Shown here: positions 7,044 through 14,389 of the stretch, one piece after another | Numbering within the stretch: the first letter of the stretch is position 1 | How the letters are laid out: the number at the start of each line of letters is the position of its first letter | Assembly (NCBI GenBank): GCA_964575715.1 | Contig: CAZNSG010000003.1 | Coordinates: forward strand, 1-19,657 | From: PNAI01 sp964575715 | GTDB taxonomy: Bacteria; Pseudomonadota; Alphaproteobacteria; Rhizobiales; Xanthobacteraceae | Reading direction: 5' to 3' | DNA length: 19,657 bases | Notes under the pieces: generated by a model | The model's input: the letters and a program-made list of their open reading frames with translations, nothing else | The model's database searches: none | What the model was told of the DNA's origin: nothing | Position numbers and translations under genes: made by a program

Positions 7044-8729
7044 GTGGAACCCCTGAAAATCGCGCGTGAGCTCGACGACGTAGTCACTCCACTCGATCGC
7101 GCGCCGACGCCCTATGATGACAAGATTTATTCCGCGGAGTGGCGAGCGTGGCGCGACCCGAAAATTCCAGATTGGATCGATCCGGTTGGCGTGCTGCTGG
7201 ATCGTCACACCGGGTCGGCCATCGAAGCCAAGAGCGCGATCATCGCGGAGGGAAATGCCGTCAGCTATGGCGAGCTTAGGCACCTGGTGCGCAAATATGC
7301 CGGGGCACTTTCGTCGATCGGGGTCGTGCCGGAATCGCGACTGCTGCTGTTCGGCACCGACAGCCTGGATTACGTGGCGACTTGGCTTGGCTCGGTGCAT
7401 TGCGGCGCGGTCCCGGTGGTGGTGTCCGATCTCTACAAGCAAAAGGACCTGCTCTACTTCCTAATCGATACGGCGGTGCGCCTGCTGTTGATCGACAGCG
7501 AACAATTGCCCAAGCTGATCGAGATCGCGGCCGAACTTCCCTCGACGCTCAAGACGATATTGGTTCGGGGCGAATTGTCACCCGAGATCAAACGGCACTT
7601 TCCCCGCCAAACCGTGTTCGGCTTGCCCATGGTGGTCGCGGGCGCCGCCGATCTGAATGCGCCTTACATTCGGCACGCCAACGACGTGACCTACATGTTC
7701 TATTCCGGCGGCACCACCGGTACGGCTAAGGGCATCACCCATCTGGCGCATGATTTTGTCTTGGTCCCGGAGCGGCAGGGCCAGTTCTGGCAATATAAAA
7801 GCGACGACGTCGTGTTTGCGACATCAAAGAAGTATTTCACCCACGGGCTTTGGCCGGGGGTTCTGGTCCCGCTCTATTGGGGTGCGACGGTGGTGCTGGA
7901 GCGCCGGCCGTCGACACCGGAAGTCGTCCTTGCGACTTTGCGTGAACGCAACGTTTCGAAGTTGATCACGGTTCCCACTGTGCTCAAGAATGTGATTGAG
8001 CACGTGAGCCTGAGCAAGGAAGCGACGCGATTTCCCGCGCTGAAATTCGTGGTGAGCGCATCGGAAAAAATGCCGCCGGAGATGTTCGAGCGCTTTCATA
8101 AATTGTTCGGGGTGGAGTTGTTCGACTCGATCGGCAGTTCCGAGATCACCTATGAATGGATTGCGAACCGGCCAAAATCGTTCAAACGCGGCAGCCTCGG
8201 CAAGCCGGTGTTTGGCTACGAAGTGCGACTGGTCGGCGCCGATGGACAGGACGTGACCGCAGCGAATGTTCCGGGCGAGGCATGGATCCGGAGCCGGACC
8301 GCGTGTTTCTACTATTGGCGCAAGTATGACAAATCGCGCGAGACCTTCGTGGGCGAGTGGGCGCGGACCGGCGACCATCTGCATTTCGACGAGGATGGTT
8401 TCTTCTGGTTCAGCGGCCGCGCCAATGATCTCTTCAAGGTGAAGGGCCTGTGGATTTCGCCGCTCGAAATCGAGGCGGCGCTCACGCGCCACCCGGCGAT
8501 CCGTGAGGCGGCGGTGGTGCCGTTCACCGACGCCGACGGCCTGACCAAGCCGAAAGCCTATCTGGTCCTGCGCGAAGGATTTCAAAAGGGCGAGCAATTG
8601 TTCGCCGAATTGCGCGCGGCGATCGTTCCGCTCGGGTCATATATGATCCCCGCAGCTTTCAGTTTTCTCGATCAGCTTCCGCGCACGACTCTGCTCAAGA
8701 TCGATCGGCGCGCGTTGCGCGATCGGTAA
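7044..8729 (+). CDS. Benzoate-CoA-ligase-like AMP-forming ligase
   Basis: A 561-residue member of the ANL (acyl/aryl-CoA synthetase) superfamily, activating a carboxylic acid through an acyl-adenylate to a CoA thioester. Its overall look (GTDSLDYVATWLGSVHCGAVPVVV near residue 110, SASEKMPPEMFERF, DSIGSSEITYEW) resembles benzoate-CoA ligases. The ATP loop is at 220-230 (YSGGTTGTAKG), with Thr where Pro usually stands. WARTGDHLHFDEDGFFWFSGR lies near residue 440, and the C-terminal catalytic lysine is Lys552 in LLKIDRRALR. The start is GTG at 7044, with AGGAG about ten bases upstream. Transcribed with the MerR direction but 73 bases away; it converges on the hydrolase gene. The acid used cannot be told from sequence. 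Confidence 0.87.
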   Translation: MEPLKIARELDDVVTPLDRAPTPYDDKIYSAEWRAWRDPKIPDWIDPVGVLLDRHTGSAIEAKSAIIAEGNAVSYGELRHLVRKYAGALSSIGVVPESRLLLFGTDSLDYVATWLGSVHCGAVPVVVSDLYKQKDLLYFLIDTAVRLLLIDSEQLPKLIEIAAELPSTLKTILVRGELSPEIKRHFPRQTVFGLPMVVAGAADLNAPYIRHANDVTYMFYSGGTTGTAKGITHLAHDFVLVPERQGQFWQYKSDDVVFATSKKYFTHGLWPGVLVPLYWGATVVLERRPSTPEVVLATLRERNVSKLITVPTVLKNVIEHVSLSKEATRFPALKFVVSASEKMPPEMFERFHKLFGVELFDSIGSSEITYEWIANRPKSFKRGSLGKPVFGYEVRLVGADGQDVTAANVPGEAWIRSRTACFYYWRKYDKSRETFVGEWARTGDHLHFDEDGFFWFSGRANDLFKVKGLWISPLEIEAALTRHPAIREAAVVPFTDADGLTKPKAYLVLREGFQKGEQLFAELRAAIVPLGSYMIPAAFSFLDQLPRTTLLKIDRRALRDR

Positions 8730-8765
8730 AGCCAAGCCGGTCTGCACAAGGTTGCAAGATTTCAG

Positions 8766-9680
8766 TCAGTCAAAATTGCAGCGGGCGAAAAAATCAAAAG
8801 TGATGCGGATGCATTCCTCCGGCTTTTCGATCTGCAACATATGGCCGGTTCCTTCGACAAAGCCGTAATCGTAGCCGCCTTCGCGTCCGAGCGCCTGGTT
8901 TGCCGGTCCGGTCGCGGGGCCGCCCTTCATGTTGGGATCGGCGCCGATCAATTTCACCGGCCCGCCAAATTCGCGGGCGAACGGCCAGAGATTGAGCGTA
9001 AGGGCCTCGGCATAGATCGCCGCCTCGTTTTCCGGCGCGCACACCAGGACATAGCCTTCGCCGTCGGGGCTCTTGCGCAGCACCGAGCGGGCCATCAGTT
9101 CGTGAACGTCGGGTACCCAGTTTCTGGTGGCGCGCGATTGCAGATATTCCGCGGTCAGTTCGTCCACCGAGGCAAACCGGCGGCGCCGGCCGCGCGCCCA
9201 TTCGACCAGCTTGTCCTCGAAAATCTTCATGGCGTCGTAAAGGGGATGGCTGGGCGGCGGAACGTCCGGCGGATCGAATAGAACCAGTGCGTCCCAACGC
9301 CAGCCGATCTCAATGGCGTGCTTCATGGCGGTGCGCGCGGACATCGAATGGAAGATGCCAGCAGTGCGTTTTTCGCCGAGCTGGGATCGGACGGCCGCAA
9401 CGACGCGTTCAAGATCGCGGGCCAGCTGCTCATAATGATGATTGGCCGGCTCGACCGGGATGTTCTCGCCGTGGTTGCGAAAATCAAAAACGATCAGGTC
9501 GTAGTTGGTCAGAAGGTGGCGCCAGTAGGGGTAATAGGCATTAGCGGCAAAGCCGTTTCCGTGCGACAGCATGATGCGAGGGCGAGCGGGATTGCCATGG
9601 CGTCGGACCTTAATCTTAGCGCCGTCGTCAAGGCCGACCTCGAAAATGGTGCTGGGTGTGGGAAGCTCGAAGGGCGTCAT
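8766..9680 (-). CDS. Alpha/beta hydrolase
   Basis: A 304-residue alpha/beta-hydrolase-fold enzyme without signal peptide, so cytoplasmic. The oxyanion region is SHGNGF (39-44). The nucleophile elbow is FHSMSAR with Ser112, where the usual GxSxG has become HxSxA. Asp248 in GADPNM and His280 in GTGHMLQIEKPE are likely the other members of the triad. FDFRNHGEN (65-73) is the typical strand-turn after the oxyanion loop. It could cleave a ring-fission product, an ester or a thioester. It is divergent from the molybdenum hydroxylase operon, sharing a 231-bp regulatory gap, and convergent with the CoA ligase gene (36 bp apart), so it probably belongs to the same catabolic block. Confidence 0.85.
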   Translation of the reverse strand: MTPFELPTPSTIFEVGLDDGAKIKVRRHGNPARPRIMLSHGNGFAANAYYPYWRHLLTNYDLIVFDFRNHGENIPVEPANHHYEQLARDLERVVAAVRSQLGEKRTAGIFHSMSARTAMKHAIEIGWRWDALVLFDPPDVPPPSHPLYDAMKIFEDKLVEWARGRRRRFASVDELTAEYLQSRATRNWVPDVHELMARSVLRKSPDGEGYVLVCAPENEAAIYAEALTLNLWPFAREFGGPVKLIGADPNMKGGPATGPANQALGREGGYDYGFVEGTGHMLQIEKPEECIRITFDFFARCNFD

Positions 9681-9863
9681 CGTCTCCGCCGCGTTTGCTT
9701 GGATATGGAGGCGAACGGAAGCGACCTGCTGTGACGCGCTGGTCTCGTCACTTTACCTCGGTTCGGCGCCGATGCTAGCATAACCCTTGGCGGCGCAAAG
9801 AAATTTTGCCAAGTGCTGCGACTTGTCAGACAAAGCTTCGGTAGACTTGGCTTTGAAGGCCAC

Positions 9864-9904
9864 TTCGAAACAAGTCAGTTCGAAACAAGGCCAGCTTGAA
9901 ACAG
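9864..9904. promoter_or_regulatory. Direct repeats upstream of hydroxylase operon
   Basis: TTCGAAACAAG is exactly repeated at 9864-9874 and 9879-9889 (period 15), and a degenerate third copy TTGAAACAG lies at 9896-9904, just before the large-subunit start at 9912. They sit in the 231-bp gap (9681-9911) between divergent hydrolase and hydroxylase genes, where both promoters must lie. Regular spacing suggests an operator for a transcription factor. No clear -35/-10 pair was identified. Confidence 0.5.
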
Positions 9905-9911
9905 CGCGGGC

Positions 9912-12377
9912 ATGCAGCCGCGCGAGTGGGTGAATTTGGTGTCAAAAGTTCTCGGCACGTCGGTGCGTCGGAAGGAGGATCCCGCCCTGTTATCGGGGCG
10001 CGGCAGGTATGCTGACGATCTACCTGTTCAGGTAGGCACTCTGTACGCGCATGTCGTCCGCTCGCCCCGCGCGCACGCAAAAATATTGCAGATCGATACA
10101 GCGGAGGCGCTCGCACAACGCGGGGTGTGGGCAGTCATTACCGGCGAGGAGGTGCAAAAACTTTCCGATCCGTTCCTGATCGCGCTCAAGGCGCCCATTC
10201 ATCAATGGTCGCTGGCGGTCGAGCGGGTGCGCTATGTGGGCGAGCCGGTTGCGCTGGTGGTGGCGGAAGACCGCTATCTGGCCGAAGACGCGGCTGAGCG
10301 GGTGCAGATCGAATATGAGCCGCTGCCCGCTGTGGTCGACCCGTTGGCGGCATGCCGAAAAGATTCTCCCTTGCTGCATGCGGAAGCCAAGAGCAACGAA
10401 ATTTCGGTGCGGAAGTTTTGCTATGGCGACGTCAAAAGCGCGTTCGCCAAGGCCGACGCGCATGTCAAACTCTCCGTCGATTACGCGCGCATGTCGTTCA
10501 CGCCGATGGAATGCTACGTGGTTGTCGCCAGCTATGATCCGATCCACGACAGCTACGATGTGCTGGCAAATTTCCAGGGCCCCTTCAGCACGCATCCAGT
10601 GATGGCGCGCGCGCTGCGCGTGCCGGGAACGAAATTCCGCGTCCGCATTCCGCCCGACAGCGGCGGCAGCTTCGGCATCAAGCTCTCGGTTTTTCCCTAC
10701 ATGGTGCTGGCGGCCATCGCGGCGCGCATCACCGGGCGGCCGGTGAAATGGGTGGAGGATCGTGCCGAGCACCTGCTGGCGGCAAGCTCTGGGCCCAATC
10801 GCATCACGGAAATCGAGGCGGCGGTGAGCAAGGACGGGCGTATCCTGGGGCTCAAGCTCGATCAGCTGGAGGACTATGGCGCGTTCCTGCGCGCGCCAAT
10901 GCCGGGGCCGCTCTATCGCATGCACGGCGCGGTGACGGGGGCCTATGACATTGCCAATGTGGACGTGACCAACCGCGTCGTGCTCACCAACAAGATGCCG
11001 GCGAGTCTTATTCGGGGTTTCGGCGGCCCTCAGCTTTATCTGGCCCTGGAGCGGCTGGTGCATCGGATCGCGGTCGAGCTCAAGCTCGATCATCTCGACG
11101 TCATCAAGCGCAATCTCGTTCCGGCCAAAAGCTTTCCCTACAAGACGGCCGCCGGCGCGCTCTACGATTCCGGCGACTATCAGCGCGCAATCGAGAACAC
11201 GGTCGGCAACGGACGCCTGGCGGAACTCAAGCACCGGCGGGATGCCGCGCGTGACGCCGGCCGGTACTACGGCATCGGATTTTCCGCCGTGGTCGAGCCG
11301 GGCATGTCGAACATGGGCTACCTCTCGACCCTGCTCACGGCCGACACGCGCGAAAAGGCCGGCCCCAAGAATGGCGCCGTGTCGATGGTCACGGTCAATG
11401 TCGATCCGCTTGGCGCGGTTTCGGTCACCGCCGATGTGACGGTGCAGGGACAGGGGCACGAGACGGTAATTTCGCAGATTGTCGCGGAGCGGCTTGGGCT
11501 CAAGATCGAGGACGTCGATGTTGTGCTCGAACTCGACACCGCCAAGGATCAATGGTCGATCGCGGCCGGAACCTATTCGTGCCGGTTCACACCCGGCACG
11601 GCGGTGGCGGCCCACATGGCGGCGGGGCAGATCCGCGACAAGCTTGCAAAGATCGCGGCCAAGCAGCTCAATGTGCTGCCCGATGACATTGAATTCGTCG
11701 ACGGCAAGGTGCGCAGCCGCGGCAACCCGGACAATGCCATGCCATTCGGCCGCGTGGCGGGAACGGCGCATTGGTCACCGGTCATGCTCCCCGACGGCAT
11801 GGCGCCGGGCCTGCGCGAGACCGGGATCTGGTCGCCGCCGGAACTCGAGCCGCCTTCCGCCGACGACCGGATCAATACCTCGCTGACGTACGGATTTGTC
11901 TTCGACATGTGCGGGGTCGAGATCGATCCGCTGAGCTATCATGTTCATGTCGATCGCTATGTGTCGATGCACGATGCCGGACGCCTGCTCAATCCGATGA
12001 TCGCCGAGGGGCAGATGCATGGCGCTTTCGCGCAGGGGATCGCGGCGGCGCTGTACGAGGAATACGTCACGGATGCGGATGGTGCGTTTCTCTCAGGGAC
12101 GTTCGCGGACTATCTGGTGCCGACGGTGAGCGAAATTCCGCCGGTGGAATTTCTGCACCAGGAAACGCCTTCGCCGTTCACGCCGCTCGGCGCCAAGGGA
12201 CTGGCGGAAGGCAATTGCATGAGCGTGCCGGCCTGTATCGCCAACGCGATCGCAGACGCGCTGGGCGTCAAAGATGTTTCGTTGCCGGCCTCACCACGGC
12301 GTATTCATGCGCTGCTGGAACAGGTGCAGGTGCAGCGAAAAGGCGCGATGGCGCGCGCGGCCGGAGATCGGCGATGA
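9912..12377 (+). CDS. Molybdenum hydroxylase large (Moco) subunit
   Basis: An 821-residue molybdopterin-binding subunit of the xanthine dehydrogenase/CoxL superfamily, which hydroxylates a substrate with water-derived oxygen. The N-terminal domain starts GTSVRRKEDPALLSGRGRYADD, then VVRSPRAHA and VGEPVALVVAED. The Moco domains carry IPPDSGGSFGIK, the active-site loop IRGFGGPQ around residue 369, VQGQGHET, and GAKGLAEGN near 760-768 with the presumed catalytic Glu at ~766. The CO-dehydrogenase loop AYRCSFR is absent, so it is not form I CoxL. The start is uncertain: ATG 9912 or the GTG codons at 9930 and 9939, none with a strong ribosome site. The stop overlaps the FAD-subunit ATG by four bases. 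The substrate is unknown; an aromatic, N-heterocyclic or CoA-bound compound is possible. Confidence 0.9.
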   Translation: MQPREWVNLVSKVLGTSVRRKEDPALLSGRGRYADDLPVQVGTLYAHVVRSPRAHAKILQIDTAEALAQRGVWAVITGEEVQKLSDPFLIALKAPIHQWSLAVERVRYVGEPVALVVAEDRYLAEDAAERVQIEYEPLPAVVDPLAACRKDSPLLHAEAKSNEISVRKFCYGDVKSAFAKADAHVKLSVDYARMSFTPMECYVVVASYDPIHDSYDVLANFQGPFSTHPVMARALRVPGTKFRVRIPPDSGGSFGIKLSVFPYMVLAAIAARITGRPVKWVEDRAEHLLAASSGPNRITEIEAAVSKDGRILGLKLDQLEDYGAFLRAPMPGPLYRMHGAVTGAYDIANVDVTNRVVLTNKMPASLIRGFGGPQLYLALERLVHRIAVELKLDHLDVIKRNLVPAKSFPYKTAAGALYDSGDYQRAIENTVGNGRLAELKHRRDAARDAGRYYGIGFSAVVEPGMSNMGYLSTLLTADTREKAGPKNGAVSMVTVNVDPLGAVSVTADVTVQGQGHETVISQIVAERLGLKIEDVDVVLELDTAKDQWSIAAGTYSCRFTPGTAVAAHMAAGQIRDKLAKIAAKQLNVLPDDIEFVDGKVRSRGNPDNAMPFGRVAGTAHWSPVMLPDGMAPGLRETGIWSPPELEPPSADDRINTSLTYGFVFDMCGVEIDPLSYHVHVDRYVSMHDAGRLLNPMIAEGQMHGAFAQGIAAALYEEYVTDADGAFLSGTFADYLVPTVSEIPPVEFLHQETPSPFTPLGAKGLAEGNCMSVPACIANAIADALGVKDVSLPASPRRIHALLEQVQVQRKGAMARAAGDRR

Positions 12378-13201
12378 AGCCGCGTCGGTTCGACTACATT
12401 CGTCCGGAGAGCGCCGATGAGGCGGTCGCGTTGCTCGACGAGTATGGCGAGGCGGCACGCGTGCTGGCGGGCGGGCAATCGCTGATGGCGATGCTCAATC
12501 TGCGCTTGGCGGAGCCCGAGGTGCTGATCGATGTTTCGCGCCTGGCGGAGCTGGATACGATCCGCGAGAGCGGCGGAAAAATCGAGGTGGGCGCGGCGGT
12601 GACGCAGAACAAGTTGCTGGCGTGGCCGGCGCTGGCGGAGAAGCTGCCGCTGGTGGCGAAGATGCTGCCCTTCGTCGGTCATTTCCAAACCCGCAACAAA
12701 GGCACCGTCTGCGGCTCGATCGCGCATGCCGATCCCAGTTCGGAATTGCCGCTGGCGTTCGCCATGCTCGGCGGAGAAGTTGTTTTGCGCTCGAAAAATG
12801 GAACACGCGTGCTGCCGGCAAAGGATTTTCAGCTCGACATGCTCACCACCGCGCGCGAACCGCAGGAGCTGATCGCCGCCGTGCGTTTTCCGGTGCAGAG
12901 CGGGAAACAGGTGGCGTTCCGCGAAGTGGCGCGCCGCCATGGCGACTTCGCCATTATCGCGATCGCGGTTGTTATCGAGGGAAAAAACATATTCCGGCTT
13001 GGCGTTGGCGGCATGACCGGGCGGCCGGCGTTGCGGCAGATCAGGGCCGATGGAGATGCCGCCGTGCGCGATGCGGCGGAGGCGTTTGCGTCGGAGCTGG
13101 AAGGTTATGAAGACATGCATGCGTCGGCTGGCATGCGGCGCGATCTGCTGCGCAACCTGGCTCCGGTCGTGGTGCGAGAGGCTCTGCAATGCGCCGCGTG
13201 A
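12374..13201 (+). CDS. Molybdenum hydroxylase FAD-binding (medium) subunit
   Basis: A 275-residue CoxM-like flavin subunit carrying electrons from the 2Fe-2S subunit to the final acceptor. The FAD motifs are AGGQSLMAMLNLR (32-44) and TVCGSIAHADPSSELP (111-126), the second with Cys where Gly is common. The start ATG at 12374 overlaps the large-subunit stop as ATGA. The open frame runs back to 11771, but that part lies inside the large-subunit gene and is not real. At 275 residues it lacks the ~40-residue Cys-rich 4Fe-4S insert of the 4-hydroxybenzoyl-CoA reductase beta subunit, arguing for an oxidising hydroxylase rather than a reductase. Confidence 0.93.
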   Translation: MKPRRFDYIRPESADEAVALLDEYGEAARVLAGGQSLMAMLNLRLAEPEVLIDVSRLAELDTIRESGGKIEVGAAVTQNKLLAWPALAEKLPLVAKMLPFVGHFQTRNKGTVCGSIAHADPSSELPLAFAMLGGEVVLRSKNGTRVLPAKDFQLDMLTTAREPQELIAAVRFPVQSGKQVAFREVARRHGDFAIIAIAVVIEGKNIFRLGVGGMTGRPALRQIRADGDAAVRDAAEAFASELEGYEDMHASAGMRRDLLRNLAPVVVREALQCAA

Positions 13202-13677
13202 ACCGCGATCAACGCGCCACGATCAATCTCACGCTCAACGGCCGGAAGGTATCGGGCGAGGCGGAGCCGCGCATGTTGCTCTCGGATTTTCTGCGCCAGG
13301 AACTGGGCGCGACCGGCACGCATGTGGGGTGCGAGCATGGCGTGTGCGGGTGCTGCACCGTGCTGATCGACGGGGTCGCTTCGCGCTCGTGCCTGACGCT
13401 GGCGATCCAGGTCGAAGGCAGGACAGTGCAGACGGTGGAGTCGCTTGCCAGCGCGGACGGCAAGCTCAATGCGCTGCAAAAGGCGTTTCAAGACAATCAC
13501 GCGCTGCAATGCGGATTCTGCACGCCAGGAATCCTGATGTCGTTCACCGATTATCTGGCCAAAAATCCCAAGCCGTCGGACGCTGAAATAACCGAAGTAT
13601 TAAGCGGACATCTGTGCCGCTGCACGGGCTATGCCGGGATCGTCGCGGCGATCAAGGAAGCGTGCGGCTCCAAATAA
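13189..13677 (+). CDS. Molybdenum hydroxylase 2Fe-2S (small) subunit
   Basis: A 162-residue iron-sulfur subunit with two 2Fe-2S clusters. The plant-ferredoxin-type cluster is held by Cys48, Cys53, Cys56 and Cys68 (GCEHGVCGCCTV, then SCLTL). The second cluster uses Cys108, Cys111, Cys143 and Cys145 (QCGFCTPG and CRCTGY). All eight ligands are present, and length is normal. It starts 13 bases inside the FAD-subunit gene, after GAGAGG. The gene order large-medium-small differs from coxMSL but is common in other members of the family. No XdhC/CoxF-type maturation gene is in the window. Confidence 0.95.
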   Translation: MRRVNRDQRATINLTLNGRKVSGEAEPRMLLSDFLRQELGATGTHVGCEHGVCGCCTVLIDGVASRSCLTLAIQVEGRTVQTVESLASADGKLNALQKAFQDNHALQCGFCTPGILMSFTDYLAKNPKPSDAEITEVLSGHLCRCTGYAGIVAAIKEACGSK

Positions 13678-13703
13678 TACAAGCGGCGTTTAACGTTGAC
13701 TCG

Positions 13704-13841
13704 CCTCATCCTGAGGAGGACGCCATAAGCGCGTTAACGCGCGTCTTCGACGCGCTATGGCGTCCGTCTCGAAGGATGGCTGCACGCTCCGACCTGGGCC
13801 ATCCTTCGAGACGCGCACTTCGTGCGCTCCTCAGGATGAGG
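13704..13841. repeat. Nested palindromic intergenic repeat (REP/BIME-like)
   Basis: A 138-bp structure of nested inverted repeats. The outer arms are CCTCATCCTGAGGAG (13704-13718) and its complement (13827-13841). Inside lie GACGCCATA (13719-13727) with TATGGCGTC (13756-13764), enclosing the palindrome GCGCGTTAACGCGC (13729-13742). A third pair is GTCTCGAAGGATGG (13766-13779) with CCATCCTTCGAGAC (13799-13812). Similar CCTCATCCTGAGGAG...GTCTCGAAGGATG elements are dispersed through Bradyrhizobium and Rhodopseudomonas genomes (general knowledge, not searched). It separates the hydroxylase genes from the cupin gene and may end or attenuate the transcript. Confidence 0.85.
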
Positions 13842-13895
13842 TATGAGTACGGATCTATCGCCGCTGGTATAATCACCTTGCAAGGAGCAGGAACA

Positions 13896-14378
13896 ATGGT
13901 CGAATCCACCGCCTCCAAGCCGTATCGCGAGCTTGTCACCATCGGCGGCAAGAATGTCGTGCTGCATCACCACGAGCCGCCGGTCATCAACGCCGGCGTT
14001 GTCGAGAACGCCGACATCTTCCGCCTGATCAATATTTTCGCGGAGAAATATTCTCCGTCCAATATAGACAAGGCGGACGGCATACCGCTGCGGCTTTACA
14101 CGTCGGATCGGGTCAAGATCGATGTTTCAAAACGCCGCAAGCACGACATGGGGTTCTGGCACCGCAATGTCGACGCGCACGAGATCATCTTCTGCGTCAA
14201 AGGTGCGCTCAAATGGGAAACCGAAATGGGCGTCAAGGTCATGCACCCGGGCGACATGCTGATGATTCCAAAGGGAATTGGACATCGCTCGATGCTGTGC
14301 GAGGATTCGACTGACGAAAACGTGCTGATTGAGCTTAAAATTGCCGACGATCTTACCTATGTGGGCGAAAACAAATAG
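13896..14378 (+). CDS. Small single-domain cupin protein
   Basis: A 160-residue cupin. ATG 13896 follows AAGGAG with eight bases between; the frame upstream to 13614 runs through the palindromic repeat and is not coding. Cupin motif 1 is FWHRNVDAHEIIFCVKG with possible metal ligands His89, His95 and Glu96; motif 2 is HPGDMLMIPKGIGH with His130. The HRN...E pattern recalls homogentisate dioxygenase, but that enzyme is over 400 residues, so this may be a small ring-cleaving dioxygenase, an isomerase or a binding protein. It lies 11 bases before the second CoA ligase, suggesting one transcript and a role in the same aromatic pathway. Confidence 0.8.
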   Translation: MVESTASKPYRELVTIGGKNVVLHHHEPPVINAGVVENADIFRLINIFAEKYSPSNIDKADGIPLRLYTSDRVKIDVSKRRKHDMGFWHRNVDAHEIIFCVKGALKWETEMGVKVMHPGDMLMIPKGIGHRSMLCEDSTDENVLIELKIADDLTYVGENK

Positions 14379-14389
14379 GCGAGCGTTCC

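Noticed and set aside
10020..11771. 583-residue open frame on the minus strand
   Set aside because: Entirely antisense to the molybdenum-hydroxylase large subunit, with low-complexity Arg/His-rich composition and no domain.
11771..12373. Upstream extension of the FAD-subunit frame
   Set aside because: It runs through the large-subunit gene in another frame; the ATG at 12374 with ATGA overlap and family homology sets the start.
12374..13201. 4-hydroxybenzoyl-CoA reductase beta subunit (hcrB)
   Set aside because: At 275 residues it has no room for, and no cysteines of, the extra 4Fe-4S insert that defines that subunit.
9912..13677. Aerobic CO dehydrogenase (coxMSL)
   Set aside because: The active-site loop is IRGFGGPQ rather than AYRCSFR, and the gene order is large-medium-small.
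13614..13895. Upstream extension of the cupin frame
   Set aside because: It reads through the 2Fe-2S gene end and the palindromic repeat; ATG 13896 has a good ribosome site.
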